A stretch of DNA of 64,000 bases from Acinetobacter sp. C26M. Lineage in GTDB: Bacteria > Pseudomonadota > Gammaproteobacteria > Pseudomonadales > Moraxellaceae. The number at the start of each line of letters is the position of its first letter. The stretch's first letter is position 1. Under the pieces are notes generated by a model, which saw nothing but the letters and a program-made list of their open reading frames with translations, made no database searches and was not told the DNA's origin. This document shows, piece after piece, positions 27,713-37,496 of the stretch. Both the position numbers and the translations under genes were made by a program. The stretch covers positions 1,612,001 to 1,676,000 of the forward strand of contig NZ_CP098478.1 in NCBI RefSeq assembly GCF_023702675.1, written 5' to 3'.

Positions 27713-29416
27713 TCATTTAAATAAAATTGCTAAATCAATCACTTGAGCTGTTGAATCGTTTCCAATTTTCGATGCAGCAAAGTTTGGTATGCCATCGACA
27801 TTAATTGCCAGTCTTGCACGCGGTGTTGTAATCGTTGTATCGCTATTTAAATCGATACGATAGAGGATGGATGCTCCCGATCCACTTGAAACTGTAGCAA
27901 GGGCATAACCATTGTCCCCACCTGCAATATCAAAACCATTATCCATGCCAAGATCAATGCCTAAATTTCCAATTAAATTTAGTGTTCCATTATTTGGAGG
28001 GTTTTGTTTTGCGAGAGTTTTGTTGCTTTGATCTAAATCAAAAAGCTCTGTGTTCAGCATAGCTACAGGCGTTTTAAAGCTATTTGTGTACGCTGCCGCT
28101 GTTACTTTTGCACCCGAAGCTCCATTGATATCACCATCTTTAATCGTATCGCCAGTATCAACATTTATTCGTAAGTTTTGCCCTGTATCGCTAATTACAC
28201 GGAGACGATCGGCTGTTGGATTGAAATCAACTGCAAAGCTCGTGCCTTGTAACGTTGTAAAACCACTGCTTGCCGCAGGTTTTAAGGTGGTGACTAAGCT
28301 TGCTAAACCAGAATCAGTATTAATGGTATACACGTTTGCTTTGTTGGTAAGTCCGTACAACTTGCCTGAATTTTCTGTTGCTGTTCTTAAACGGTAGTCA
28401 ATACCAATAAATCTTTCATCAACGAGCAGACCGTTTAAGTTTTTTTCAACGACTGAATTTGGGTTGCTTAAAGCGAAACTTAACAACTTATTATTTGCCG
28501 TTAAACCAAAGCCTTGAGCTGTTGAGTCGGTGGCTCTTTTTAAAGCAATTCCACGAATTCCCATGCTATTAAAACTTGTATTTAAATCACTCGTTGCAAA
28601 AATCGCATCATTGCTCGTACCAATATTAGCAAGGTTAAGTTGGTAGAATTTGTATGTTCCAGATACAAGTTTTAGCGCAGCAAATCCGATATTGTTGACT
28701 GGATCTATATCAAAACCACCACCACCGTTGGTATTGATATCTGCGCCAAGTGCTGCTGAACTTCCAAGTGTACCTGCATTGGCATTTTGTAAATAAATTC
28801 GATCTGAATTTTGGTCAATGCTGTAAAGCTTGGTGGAGGCTGTTCCTGCAAAAGCATTGGTATATGCACCTGCAACAATAGCAGGGCTACTCCCTGCTAA
28901 ATTAATTGCACCGTCAGTAATTGTTGTCCCTGTATCGACATTAATTCGAAGATTTTGTCCAGTATTGGTTATAACTCTTAAACGATCAGCGACTGGATTA
29001 AAATTCACAGTAATGAGGTTTGCCTCACCTAAAATTTTTGTAAATGGTGTATTTCCATCTATGGTATCGGTTGGATCTGCAATTAGTGCTTTAACAAATG
29101 TGGCAACACCTGTGGAGGGGTTGAGTGTATATATATTTCCCAGTAAACCAATTGCATAAAGCTTGCTATCTTTAGGCCGATAATCAATTCCAACCAGTTC
29201 ATCACCAGATTGTAAACCTGTAATTTTAACATTTGAGGCAATTATGTTTGGTGTCATGCGGTCTATTGAACTGATCATCCCATTGTTGGTCAAAATTAAG
29301 GTGTCGCCAGTGTTGGCATTCACTGTCTCGGAGTCATTGTTTGAATCATTGTTACAGCCTAATAAGATTAAGCTTCCCAGTATTGTGGCGGTTAGTGTGA
29401 ATATTCTCTTCTTCAT
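27713..29416 (-). CDS. DUF4394 lipoprotein with two tandem beta domains
   Basis: The 567-residue protein has a lipoprotein signal (MKKRIFTLTATILGSLILLGC, lipobox LLGC at 18-21) and an Asn/Asp/Ser linker. Two copies of DUF4394 follow: DELVGIDYRPKDSKLYAIG to about 280, and DERFIGIDYRLRTATENSG to about 560. Each carries NPTADRLRVISDTGQNLRIN or its close variant and a DxGDTI/DTGTTI turn. The regular repeats suggest a beta-propeller on the cell surface or outer membrane. Function is unknown. It is a single-gene unit. Confidence 0.85.
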   Translation of the reverse strand: MKKRIFTLTATILGSLILLGCNNDSNNDSETVNANTGDTLILTNNGMISSIDRMTPNIIASNVKITGLQSGDELVGIDYRPKDSKLYAIGLLGNIYTLNPSTGVATFVKALIADPTDTIDGNTPFTKILGEANLITVNFNPVADRLRVITNTGQNLRINVDTGTTITDGAINLAGSSPAIVAGAYTNAFAGTASTKLYSIDQNSDRIYLQNANAGTLGSSAALGADINTNGGGGFDIDPVNNIGFAALKLVSGTYKFYQLNLANIGTSNDAIFATSDLNTSFNSMGIRGIALKRATDSTAQGFGLTANNKLLSFALSNPNSVVEKNLNGLLVDERFIGIDYRLRTATENSGKLYGLTNKANVYTINTDSGLASLVTTLKPAASSGFTTLQGTSFAVDFNPTADRLRVISDTGQNLRINVDTGDTIKDGDINGASGAKVTAAAYTNSFKTPVAMLNTELFDLDQSNKTLAKQNPPNNGTLNLIGNLGIDLGMDNGFDIAGGDNGYALATVSSGSGASILYRIDLNSDTTITTPRARLAINVDGIPNFAASKIGNDSTAQVIDLAILFK

Positions 29417-29744
29417 AGTTTTGAATCCTGATTAATATATTTTGGTTATAAGAAGCTTTGTAGATATGTTCCCTGTTATTTATAAAACGTTGAGCTTCTT
29501 GTCATTGAATGGCCTAGAGGGTTGGCCTTAAATAAAAATTGCGGCTTTATTCTTTAAATGTACGGTTTCACAACCTTGTATTTGGTCTAATCAGAATATA
29601 GAGAGGGGTGGTTGAAGTAAATTAATGTTTTTATATGGTTTTTTTGTAGTTGGGTTTTGAGTTGTAATTATTCACACTTATTTCACGGCCAATAAGAAAG
29701 TCTATTTTTATCCTTAAATTTATTGAGGCTTGGATTTTTAGATA
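29417..29744. other. Gene-free stretch between the DUF4394 gene and the lipA terminator
   Basis: This AT-rich region should hold the promoter of the DUF4394 gene on the minus strand. I see no RNA gene, repeat or credible short gene in it. Confidence 0.5.
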
Positions 29745-29749
29745 TAAAA

Positions 29750-29777
29750 AAAGAGAGAATATTAGAATTCTCTCTTT
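29750..29777 (-). terminator. Terminator of lipA
   Basis: AAAGAGAGAAT and ATTCTCTCTTT form an 11-bp stem around ATTAGA; the minus strand continues into a T-rich run. Confidence 0.85.
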
Positions 29778-29790
29778 CTCTTATTAAAGT

Positions 29791-30804
29791 TTAAGCTTCA
29801 ATCGCTTGAACTGCAATTTTCTTGGCAGGATCAACTTTACGACGTACTGCTGGAACAGGTTCACCATGGTATTGGCGATCAGCAAAGTAGCTTGAGCGAA
29901 CCATTGGTGCAGACCAGATATTTCTAAAACCAAGTTTACGGCCATGTTCTGCATAACGCTCAAACTCTTCTGGCGTTACAAAGCGGTCAATCGGTGCATG
30001 TTGTTTAGACGGCTGTAGATATTGACCAATGGTAATGTAGTCAACATCATGTGCACGAAGATCATCTAGCAATGCAATCACTTCTTCTTCAGTTTCACCG
30101 ATACCGACCATCAAACCACATTTGGTTGGTACATCAGGGCAGTATTCTTTAAACATTTTTAACAAGGTTAAAGAGTGCTGATAATCAGAACCTGGACGCA
30201 TCGCTTTATATAAACGTGGCACAGTTTCAATGTTGTGGTTGAATACATCAGGCGGACATTCAGTCATGATGCGTAAGGCAATATCCATACGACCACGGAA
30301 GTCAGGTACCAAAATTTCCAATAAGGTTTTTGGGCTTAATGCACGAGCTTCTTTGATACAGTCAACGAAGTGTTGAGCACCACCATCTAGCAAATCATCA
30401 CGGTCAACCGAGGTAATCACGGCATATTTTAGACCTAGATTAGAAATGGTTTCTGCCATGTGGCGAGGTTCATCTGGATCTAGAGCATTTGGACGACCAT
30501 GTGCAACGTCACAGAACGGACAGCGACGAGTACAGATATCACCCATGATCATAAAGGTTGCTGTACCACCACCGAAACATTCAGGCAGGTTAGGGCAAGC
30601 AGCTTCTTCACATACGGTATGTAGTTTTTGCGAGCGCAAGGTTGTTTTGATACGCTGAACTTCTTCTGGAGCGGTCATCTTGACTCGAATCCAGTCAGGT
30701 TTGCGAGGTACTTCAACCGTAGGGATAACTTTTACAGGAATTCTCGCGACTTTTTCCGCGCCACGAAGTTTTATACCCTGTTCAGGTTTACGGTGTTCAG
30801 ACAT
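29791..30804 (-). CDS. lipA: Lipoyl synthase
   Basis: The 337-residue radical SAM enzyme inserts two sulfurs into octanoyl groups on lipoyl domains. Both iron-sulfur sites are seen: [12 protein letters not shown] (auxiliary cluster) and CTRRCPFCD (radical SAM CxxxCxxC), plus [18 protein letters not shown] and [13 protein letters not shown] start at the ATG at 30804 ([10 protein letters not shown]); the frame extends to 30870 without support. The C-terminus ([14 protein letters not shown]) is typical. It is a single gene, divergent from sthA. Confidence 0.97.
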   Translation of the reverse strand: MSEHRKPEQGIKLRGAEKVARIPVKVIPTVEVPRKPDWIRVKMTAPEEVQRIKTTLRSQKLHTVCEEAACPNLPECFGGGTATFMIMGDICTRRCPFCDVAHGRPNALDPDEPRHMAETISNLGLKYAVITSVDRDDLLDGGAQHFVDCIKEARALSPKTLLEILVPDFRGRMDIALRIMTECPPDVFNHNIETVPRLYKAMRPGSDYQHSLTLLKMFKEYCPDVPTKCGLMVGIGETEEEVIALLDDLRAHDVDYITIGQYLQPSKQHAPIDRFVTPEEFERYAEHGRKLGFRNIWSAPMVRSSYFADRQYHGEPVPAVRRKVDPAKKIAVQAIEA

Positions 30805-30993
30805 ATAAGTTCTACAGCCTTTGACTTGAGATATCCCGTTATTATAGTCAAATTTACCGTAATAAAGCATGAAAAGTGGTATTCATTTTGAAAATGTAAA
30901 TATATAAAAATATATAGTTGTGAAATACATCATCTGGCTGCATATTGGTTATCATATACATAGCAAAACGGTTAAGAAATAAAGGAGCTTTGA

Positions 30994-32409
30994 ATGCCAC
31001 GTAAGAAAGAGGTCGTTGGTGGGAATATTGTTAAATATGATGCAGTAATTCTCGGTTCTGGCCCAGCTGGCGAAGGCGCGGCAATGAAGCTTGCAAAAGC
31101 AGGTAAACGTGTTGCAATCGTTGATGTTCGTGATCAACTCGGTGGTAACTGTGCACACGTAGGAACAATTCCAAGTAAGGCATTACGTCAAACGGTTTCA
31201 AGTATTATTCGTTATCAGCGTGACCCAATGTTTCAAAAAGTAGGTGAGTGGAAACAATTCACCATGAAACAGGTACTCCGCAATGCGCATAAAGTCATTC
31301 AACAGCAAGTCGATACGCATACACGTTTTTATGACCGTAATAAAATCGAAGTTTTCCACGGTCGCGCATATATCCAAGATAAAAACACCGTATTGATTTT
31401 CGGTCAGGATGGCATTAAAGACACCATCATTTGCAAACAAATCGTGATTGCAACAGGCAGTCGTCCATACCAACCGAAAGGTTTAGATTTCAATCATCCG
31501 CGCGTATTTGATTCGGACAAGATCCTTGATCTTGATTATTCAATCCAAAAAATCATCATTTATGGTGCGGGCGTAATTGGTTGTGAATACGCTTCTATTT
31601 TTATCGGACTTGATCATAAAGTTGATTTGATCAATACCCAGCAAAAGCTTTTAAGCTACCTTGATGATGAAATTGCCGATGCATTGTCATATCACTTACG
31701 TGAACAAGGCGTATTGATTCGTCACAATGAGCAAATTGATCGCTTAGAAACTTTTGATGATCATGTGGTCTTGCATTTACTCAGCGGTAAGAAAATTAAA
31801 GCAGATGCAATCTTATGGTGTAATGGTCGTTCAGGTAATACGGATGGTCTAGGTCTAGAAAATGTCGGCTTAGTACCGAATGGTCGTGGTCAATTGATGG
31901 TCAATGATCAATATCAAACTGAAGCAGAAAATATTTATGCTGCAGGTGATGTGATTGGTTGGCCTTCATTGGCGTCAGCAGCGTATGACCAAGGCCGTTG
32001 CGCGGGTGCAAACATGGTTGGTGAGAAAAATGTGAAGCCGATCCGTGATGTGCCGACAGGTATTTATACCATTCCTGAGATTTCCTCGATTGGTAAGACC
32101 GAGCAAGAGTTAACTGAAGAGAAAGTGCCTTATGAAGTGGGGCAAGCATCTTTCCGTCATCTGGCACGTGCACAGATTACCGGTGATACCGTCGGTGAAT
32201 TAAAGATCCTGTTCCATCGTGATACTTTAGAAGTATTGGGTATCCATTGTTTTGGTAACAATGCGGCAGAGATTATCCACATTGGGCAAGTGGTGATGCA
32301 CAGTCCAAACAATACTTTGAAGTATTTCGTGGAAACGACATTCAACTATCCAACCATGGCTGAGGCGTATCGTGTTGCAGCGTTGAACGGTATGAATCGT
32401 TTGTTCTAA
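30994..32409 (+). CDS. sthA: Soluble pyridine nucleotide transhydrogenase
   Basis: This 471-residue FAD enzyme equilibrates NADPH with NAD. The fold is that of disulfide reductases ([55 protein letters not shown]), but the redox pair is not CxxxxC: the motif reads [18 protein letters not shown], with one Cys, which is the mark of SthA. Ends at NGMNRLF. AAGGAG lies seven bases before the ATG. Confidence 0.95.
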   Translation: MPRKKEVVGGNIVKYDAVILGSGPAGEGAAMKLAKAGKRVAIVDVRDQLGGNCAHVGTIPSKALRQTVSSIIRYQRDPMFQKVGEWKQFTMKQVLRNAHKVIQQQVDTHTRFYDRNKIEVFHGRAYIQDKNTVLIFGQDGIKDTIICKQIVIATGSRPYQPKGLDFNHPRVFDSDKILDLDYSIQKIIIYGAGVIGCEYASIFIGLDHKVDLINTQQKLLSYLDDEIADALSYHLREQGVLIRHNEQIDRLETFDDHVVLHLLSGKKIKADAILWCNGRSGNTDGLGLENVGLVPNGRGQLMVNDQYQTEAENIYAAGDVIGWPSLASAAYDQGRCAGANMVGEKNVKPIRDVPTGIYTIPEISSIGKTEQELTEEKVPYEVGQASFRHLARAQITGDTVGELKILFHRDTLEVLGIHCFGNNAAEIIHIGQVVMHSPNNTLKYFVETTFNYPTMAEAYRVAALNGMNRLF

Positions 32410-32430
32410 ATATTATAGACACGATATGAT

Positions 32431-32461
32431 CAAAATGCCAATCAACTCGATTGGCATTTTG
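32431..32461 (+). terminator. Terminator of sthA
   Basis: CAAAATGCCAATC and GATTGGCATTTTG form a perfect 13-bp stem around AACTC. Confidence 0.85.
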
Positions 32462-32488
32462 CTATCTTGGACTAAATAAAAGGTAAGT

Positions 32489-32956
32489 ATGAAAACTCAA
32501 AAAAATAATTTGATCATTATTACGATTATTGTGTTGATCGCAGCTTATTTTGGTTTTGATTTAAAGCAAAAACAAAATACAAATAGTCCTTCACCGACTA
32601 TAAGTAGCAATGTGTCTGTAGATGATCAACACAAGATCATGCAGGCCTATCAACAGCAACGAAGTAATGTACAAGTCCAAGCAAAGGGTGTTGTGAAAGC
32701 AATTTTGCCAGATGACAACGAAGGCTCAAGACATCAAAAAATGATCCTCAAACTGGAGAATGGTTTAACCGTATTGATCGCACACAACATTGATTTAGCC
32801 CCGAGAATCGAAGGACTGAAAAAAGGCGATACAGTTGAGTTTTTTGGCGAATATGAATATAGCCAAAAAGGCGGTGTCATTCATTGGACTCATCATGATC
32901 CGCGTGGAAAACATATTGATGGTTGGTTGAAATACCAAGGGAAAATCTATCAATAA
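32489..32956 (+). CDS. DUF3465 membrane-anchored or secreted protein
   Basis: The 155-residue protein has an N-terminal hydrophobic helix (NLIIITIIVLIAAYFGF, residues 6-22), acting as anchor or signal, then a disordered Ser/Pro linker. The C-terminal 100 residues match DUF3465, an OB-like fold: VQAKGVVKAILPDDNEGSRHQ, LIAHNIDLAPRI, GDTVEFFGEYEY and VIHWTHHDPRGKHIDGWLKY. The function is unknown. AAGGT precedes the ATG by five bases. Confidence 0.85.
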   Translation: MKTQKNNLIIITIIVLIAAYFGFDLKQKQNTNSPSPTISSNVSVDDQHKIMQAYQQQRSNVQVQAKGVVKAILPDDNEGSRHQKMILKLENGLTVLIAHNIDLAPRIEGLKKGDTVEFFGEYEYSQKGGVIHWTHHDPRGKHIDGWLKYQGKIYQ

Positions 32957-32996
32957 GAGTTTCCCTCGGTTGGTCGCTTGCAAGATATACGCTAAA

Positions 32997-33461
32997 TTAG
33001 CTTGTAATCGCTGATTTTTGACGAATTTTCCATTTAGGTAGGACTTTAGCTAAATAAGCGTCCATGCACCATACAGGGCCAATCAGAAGGAATTGTAAAT
33101 CTTTAAAGAATGAGGGTTTCTTGCCTTCAACTTTATGCCCATAAAATTGTCCGATCCAAGCAATCACAAAAACGCCGATATAGAATCCAACACCGACAGG
33201 TAGGATCACAATTAGCCATGCCATAATGGCTAATAGGGCAGCCATCGCCACTGCTAAAACAATATCCAAACGTGCATAAAACACCAAAGTTAAAACCAGC
33301 AATAGCGCGGTAAGCAGGGTACTAAAATGCGCCAGAATACCAATGATCGAAAATAGAATTGCAGGAACACAGACCCAGTGGATTTTTTTGTTAGTTTGGT
33401 TTTGGTGACTGTCACTATATTCATCAAACCATTCATCGATCGACTTCACATTGCTCTCCAT
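32997..33461 (-). CDS. Mpo1-like/DUF962 integral membrane protein
   Basis: The 154-residue protein opens with SIDEWFDEYSDSHQN and KIHWVCVPAIL, the His-containing first motif of the Mpo1 family. Several hydrophobic helices follow (about 30-50, 55-75, 80-105), and the second motif, WIGQFYGHKVEGKKPSFFKD, supplies more His residues, with LIGPVWCMD near the end. In yeast, Mpo1 is an iron dioxygenase that shortens 2-hydroxy fatty acids; the bacterial substrate is not known. Confidence 0.85.
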   Translation of the reverse strand: MESNVKSIDEWFDEYSDSHQNQTNKKIHWVCVPAILFSIIGILAHFSTLLTALLLVLTLVFYARLDIVLAVAMAALLAIMAWLIVILPVGVGFYIGVFVIAWIGQFYGHKVEGKKPSFFKDLQFLLIGPVWCMDAYLAKVLPKWKIRQKSAITS

Positions 33462-33542
33462 GCGATATTCATTTTTCTTGATTCAATATACCGAAGAATA
33501 GGATAGGGCGTAAAGCATTAACAAATGTAATAGATAAAAATA

Positions 33543-33567
33543 AAAAAGCCGCAATAAGCGGCTTTTT
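33543..33567 (-). terminator. Terminator of rlpA
   Basis: AAAAAGCCGC and GCGGCTTTTT form a 10-bp stem around AATAA, 17 bases from the rlpA stop, with a T run on the minus strand. Confidence 0.9.
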
Positions 33568-33584
33568 AGTAATGGTCTTAATGA

Positions 33585-34196
33585 TTAAGAATTAGGACCA
33601 TCAACACGTTCAATGCTCACATTACCTGTACCTGAGCTAGACATACCAAGTTGCTTTGCAGCACCATAAGATAAGTCTAATACACGGTTACCATGGAATG
33701 GACCACGATCGTTAACTTTTACAACAACACTTTTGCCGTTGTCTTTGTTTGTTACACGGATATAACAGTTCAAAGGTAGGCTACGGTGGGCAGCAGTCAT
33801 GGCATTCATATCGAATGTTTCACCGCTTGCTGTTTTGCGACCATGGAATTGACGACCATACCATGATGCAACGCCATTTTGGCTGAATTTACGAACGGTG
33901 TTCGAAGCAACAGTATTCAGTTTTTCAATCACTGAAGGCTCTTCTGCTGGGATATCGATCTTAGCAGCGATCGTTTGGCGACGAACTTTGTCACCTGAAC
34001 TCTCAGTGATTGAAAGACTATTAACGTTTGAAAAACGAGAATTAAAATTTTGAGAATCTTTGCTTAGTACGCGGGCAGCCAAATTAGAACCTTCCACATC
34101 ATTTGCTAATGATGAAGACTGTACCATTTCAGCATGTAACGGGCTTAAACTTAAGCCTGCCGTCAGCGCTAGAATATATTTTAGCGAAAACTGCAT
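33585..34196 (-). CDS. rlpA: RlpA-like septal ring lytic transglycosylase
   Basis: The 203-residue protein has a signal peptide (ALTAGLSLSPLHAE) and a C-terminal double-psi beta-barrel: GVASWYGRQFHGRKTASGETFD, TAAHRSLPLNCYIRV, VVVKVNDRGPFHGNRVLDLSYGAAKQLGM. The Asp and His expected for cleavage of denuded glycan strands are there (NDRGPF, FHGRKTASGE). There is no SPOR domain and no lipobox, so it is a short secreted form. It lies downstream of mltB, from which it is separated by a terminator. Confidence 0.9.
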   Translation of the reverse strand: MQFSLKYILALTAGLSLSPLHAEMVQSSSLANDVEGSNLAARVLSKDSQNFNSRFSNVNSLSITESSGDKVRRQTIAAKIDIPAEEPSVIEKLNTVASNTVRKFSQNGVASWYGRQFHGRKTASGETFDMNAMTAAHRSLPLNCYIRVTNKDNGKSVVVKVNDRGPFHGNRVLDLSYGAAKQLGMSSSGTGNVSIERVDGPNS

Positions 34197-34472
34197 TGTA
34201 TAAACTCCTAGAGAACATGCTTTTCTATTTCAATAAAACACCTTGAAATATAGTGCACATGTCTAATTATTCACTTTTGCAATTACTTTAATCTTGCGGC
34301 GATAATATTCATCACTTACGAAGTGTGTCTAGTCCTTAACGATAAATAGTTACAAAAAGGGCAAAAACTTACAGTTTCGGATCAAAAAATGATCAACATT
34401 GTAACAATTTATGAAATTTGCTGAATATGTATACTTTTTTGATAAAAAAATTATTGACTTTTCATAATATTG

Positions 34473-34497
34473 TAAAAAAGCTAGCCTATCGGCTAGC
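34473..34497 (-). terminator. Terminator overlapping the mltB stop codon
   Basis: GCTAGCC and GGCTAGC form a 7-bp stem around TATC; the minus strand continues with six T. The stem includes the TAG stop of mltB, so the gene ends inside its own terminator. Confidence 0.85.
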
Positions 34498-35487
34498 TAC
34501 TTCGGTGCCTAATAACCATACCGCAGTTGCATACATGCGGCTCTTATTGTAGGTCGTAATTACTTGGAAATTTGGATAAGTAATATAGTAAATTGGACCA
34601 AATTGATCTTGTAATTGAATGACATTGACTAAATCAAGATCATCAATTTTTACCAAAGGGTCAATTGGGGCGACACCTAATTTCTTTAATTCACCATAAG
34701 GGACTGGTTGAGTTAAATCCTTGGCAATAACGCTATCAGGGTTATTACCTAAGTAGCGAGCAGGGAAGCCAATAGGACGATCACGTTCCCAGCCATGTTG
34801 AGCTAAATAGTTGGCAATTGAACCGATTGCATCTGCCGCAGAGTTTCTTAAATCAATATGACCATTGCCATCGTAATCCACACCTAGTTTTTGAATATTA
34901 CTTGGCATGAATTGCGGGTAACCAATTGCGCCCGCATAGGAGCCTACAATACTGTTGGTAGGATAGCCTTCTTTATATGTCCATGAAATCAACGCCGCTA
35001 ATTCATCACTAAAATAGTCAGCACGACGTGGGTAACCAAAGGCAAGCGTTGCTAGGGCGTCTCTGGTGATGAAAGAGCCTTTATTGGCACCATAACCCGT
35101 TTCTACACCTAGAATACCGAGAATCACTGATTTAGGCACACCGTACTGCTGTTCAGCACGATTAAGTACATCTTCATATTGGCTTTTAAAACGCGCACCA
35201 CGTTGAATGGTACCTTCAACCAAGAACATTGAACGATATTGATACCAAGGTTTGCTTTCACCAGGGCGGGTCATGATATTTAAAATATTAGGTAAATTAC
35301 GTGCACCACTCATCGCAGCATCAATTTGCTCGCTGCTTAAGCCATAGGTTGTCATTGCCTTTTGTTTGAACGCAAAGTAATTAGGATGGTTATAAAATTC
35401 ATTTGCTTGTGCCCAATTACTGCTCAAGAATAAACCAGCGCTTAAAGTTAAAAATTTAAAAGTTTTATTCAAAGTAGGAAGAAACAT
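34486..35487 (-). CDS. mltB: Lytic murein transglycosylase B
   Basis: The 333-residue protein has a signal peptide (FLTLSAGLFLSSNWAQANE) and a transglycosylase SLT-type fold: ILGVETGYGANKGSF carries the catalytic Glu, then DALATLAFGYPRR, GSYAGAIGYPQFMPSN and GHIDLRNSAADAIGSIANYL. It cleaves peptidoglycan to anhydromuropeptides. There is no lipobox Cys, so this is a soluble periplasmic version. I start at the ATG at 35487, 19 bases after rodA; the frame extends upstream into rodA, but only this start gives a signal peptide. It forms an operon with rodA. Confidence 0.93.
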   Translation of the reverse strand: MFLPTLNKTFKFLTLSAGLFLSSNWAQANEFYNHPNYFAFKQKAMTTYGLSSEQIDAAMSGARNLPNILNIMTRPGESKPWYQYRSMFLVEGTIQRGARFKSQYEDVLNRAEQQYGVPKSVILGILGVETGYGANKGSFITRDALATLAFGYPRRADYFSDELAALISWTYKEGYPTNSIVGSYAGAIGYPQFMPSNIQKLGVDYDGNGHIDLRNSAADAIGSIANYLAQHGWERDRPIGFPARYLGNNPDSVIAKDLTQPVPYGELKKLGVAPIDPLVKIDDLDLVNVIQLQDQFGPIYYITYPNFQVITTYNKSRMYATAVWLLGTEVASR

Positions 35488-35506
35488 AAGTTTATAAAAT
35501 TCCTCA

Positions 35507-36649
35507 TTATCGATGTGTATGAATAGACATAACCAGTCCAAAAGTTGACATAAGGGTAATAATTGCAGTTCCGCCATAACTCATGAACGGCAAAGGCACA
35601 CCTACAACAGGTAAAATACCACTGACCATGCCTGCATTTACAAATACATAAACAAAAAATGACAAACCAAATGCACCAGCAACCAAACGACCATAGTTGT
35701 GGAAGCTTTGTAAGCCGATTTGGAATGTTCTAAAAATGATCGCGCAATACAGAAGAATAAGTAAGGTGACACCAATTAGGCCAAACTCTTCTGAATAGGC
35801 TGCAATAATAAAGTCGGTATGACCTTCAGGTAAAAAGTGTAGGTGGGATTGAGTTCCCTCTAAGAAACCTTTACCTGAAAAACCACCAGAGCCGATTGCA
35901 GTTTTAGATTGAATAATATTCCAACCTGTTCCGAGTGCATCGGCTTCTGGATTAAATAAAGTTAAAACACGTTGGCGTTGATAGTCGTGCAGTAAAAATT
36001 CCCACGCAATTGGAATAATAATGCCCGCTACACCTGCTGCACCCGCAATTAACTTCCAAGACAATCCGCTAAGAAATAGCACGAAAATACCACTGGCAAG
36101 TACCAATAATGAGGTGCCTAAGTCGGGCTGTTCTGCAATAAGTAAAAAAGGTACAACAATGAGCAATAAAGACAGAATAACTTGCGAGAAGCTCGGAGGT
36201 AAGGCTTTGCGCGACAAGAACCAAGCCACCATCATTGGCATACCAATTTTCATAAACTCACTGGGTTGTACGCTACCAAAGCCGGGGATGTCGATCCAAC
36301 GTTGTGCACCCATGCGAACTTCACCAAAAATCACCACTGCAAGCAGCGACAGTACACCGAAAACATAAAAGTACGGTGAAAAGGCCTGATACACTTTTGG
36401 AGGGATCTGCGCCAAACTAAACATGACCACAAAACCAATACCAAAGCTCATGGCTTGTTTGCTCACGAGTCCGACATCTTGTGCAGATGCACTATATAAG
36501 ACAGTGAGTCCCAGTATGGCATTTAGAATAAGAAATAGACAAAGCCATGGGTCGATATGAAGTTGCTGCCAACGCGAAGGCTGATTGGCTGTGCTCAAGC
36601 CATCACGAGGTGCTTGACGTAAAAATTTATATTGTGGGCTTGGAGACAT
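35507..36649 (-). CDS. rodA: Peptidoglycan glycosyltransferase RodA
   Basis: The 380-residue SEDS-family enzyme has about ten membrane helices and polymerises lipid II for cell elongation with PBP2. Visible signatures are WIDIPGFGSVQPSEFMKIG, AEQPDLGTSLLVLASG, GGFSGKGFLEGTQSHLHFLP and EGHTDFIIAAYSEEFGLIG, with VVGVPLPFMSYGGTA close to the end. The N-terminal 30 residues are cytoplasmic. It is followed directly by mltB. Confidence 0.96.
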   Translation of the reverse strand: MSPSPQYKFLRQAPRDGLSTANQPSRWQQLHIDPWLCLFLILNAILGLTVLYSASAQDVGLVSKQAMSFGIGFVVMFSLAQIPPKVYQAFSPYFYVFGVLSLLAVVIFGEVRMGAQRWIDIPGFGSVQPSEFMKIGMPMMVAWFLSRKALPPSFSQVILSLLLIVVPFLLIAEQPDLGTSLLVLASGIFVLFLSGLSWKLIAGAAGVAGIIIPIAWEFLLHDYQRQRVLTLFNPEADALGTGWNIIQSKTAIGSGGFSGKGFLEGTQSHLHFLPEGHTDFIIAAYSEEFGLIGVTLLILLYCAIIFRTFQIGLQSFHNYGRLVAGAFGLSFFVYVFVNAGMVSGILPVVGVPLPFMSYGGTAIITLMSTFGLVMSIHTHR

Positions 36650-36755
36650 GCGATTCTAAATCAAGTAAATCAACGCTCCGCGAATGCTAACATAAACGCT
36701 GATTTAGACAATGCAAATTTAGAAATTGTGACATTTATAAGAGATTAATTTGGCA

Positions 36756-36788
36756 TAAAAAAAGCGACGATTTTGCAATCGTCGCTTT
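36756..36788 (-). terminator. Terminator of the 219-residue hypothetical gene
   Basis: AAAGCGACGATT and AATCGTCGCTTT form a perfect 12-bp stem around TTGC, with a T run on the minus strand. Confidence 0.92.
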
Positions 36789-36803
36789 CTGATTAGTCAA
36801 AGC

Positions 36804-37463
36804 TTATTTTTGTACCAACAACTGATCGAAGTGCTTGGTAAATACTTCGAGTTCAACTTGGCTTAAGCTTGGGATAAGTTTCTTAATCACGATATGAACT
36901 GCCGTTTCAACACCACTGGTTGCTACACTGGCAACGCCACGTTTTACCATACCTAGACCAAGTGTCTTGTTAAACTCTGTCATAAAGTGGTGGATCAAGG
37001 CATCAGCAAAAGTTTTAAACTGTTTTGTTAAAGCATCACGTTGTTCTTTACCGTTTCCAGCTGCAACTTCAGCAAAGCTTTTTTTCATTTCAGTCACAAG
37101 GCTATCTGGTAATACTGTACCGATACGTTGTTTACCTTCATTATCAATGAACAAGCTCTTTTCCATGAATGCTAATGATTCAAGGACTTGTTCATTTGGT
37201 GCCTTGCCGAGAAGCTGTTTCATTAAGGTTTCAACAATGCCGCGAATTTTAATCGCAAGTCCTTCGGTGGTATCTCTTTTGTCACTTGGTGGAAATTGTT
37301 GAACCAAGTGAACCAACATGGTGTCAATTAACTCATCGGTAAGCTGTAGAGAAATTTTGTCACGTAAAGGGTATTGTGGCTCTTTACTATCACGATTGGC
37401 TTGTGCAAGTTGAATGTCCTGACTCAAACTTGCTGACGGAAGAATACCGAAATAACTGGTCAT
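36804..37463 (-). CDS. Uncharacterised helical protein
   Basis: I do not recognise this 219-residue protein. It has no signal peptide or clear membrane helix and is mostly alpha-helical and charged, with a short disordered N-terminus (MTSYFGILPSASLSQDIQ). Hydrophobic heptad-like stretches include IRGIVETLMKQLLG and LGMVKRGVASVATSGVETAV. It sits 33 bases after queF in the same direction and could share its transcript, and ends in its own terminator. Confidence 0.6.
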   Translation of the reverse strand: MTSYFGILPSASLSQDIQLAQANRDSKEPQYPLRDKISLQLTDELIDTMLVHLVQQFPPSDKRDTTEGLAIKIRGIVETLMKQLLGKAPNEQVLESLAFMEKSLFIDNEGKQRIGTVLPDSLVTEMKKSFAEVAAGNGKEQRDALTKQFKTFADALIHHFMTEFNKTLGLGMVKRGVASVATSGVETAVHIVIKKLIPSLSQVELEVFTKHFDQLLVQK

Positions 37464-37496
37464 TGAAGAACGTCCTCTATATCAAATTTATTCGTT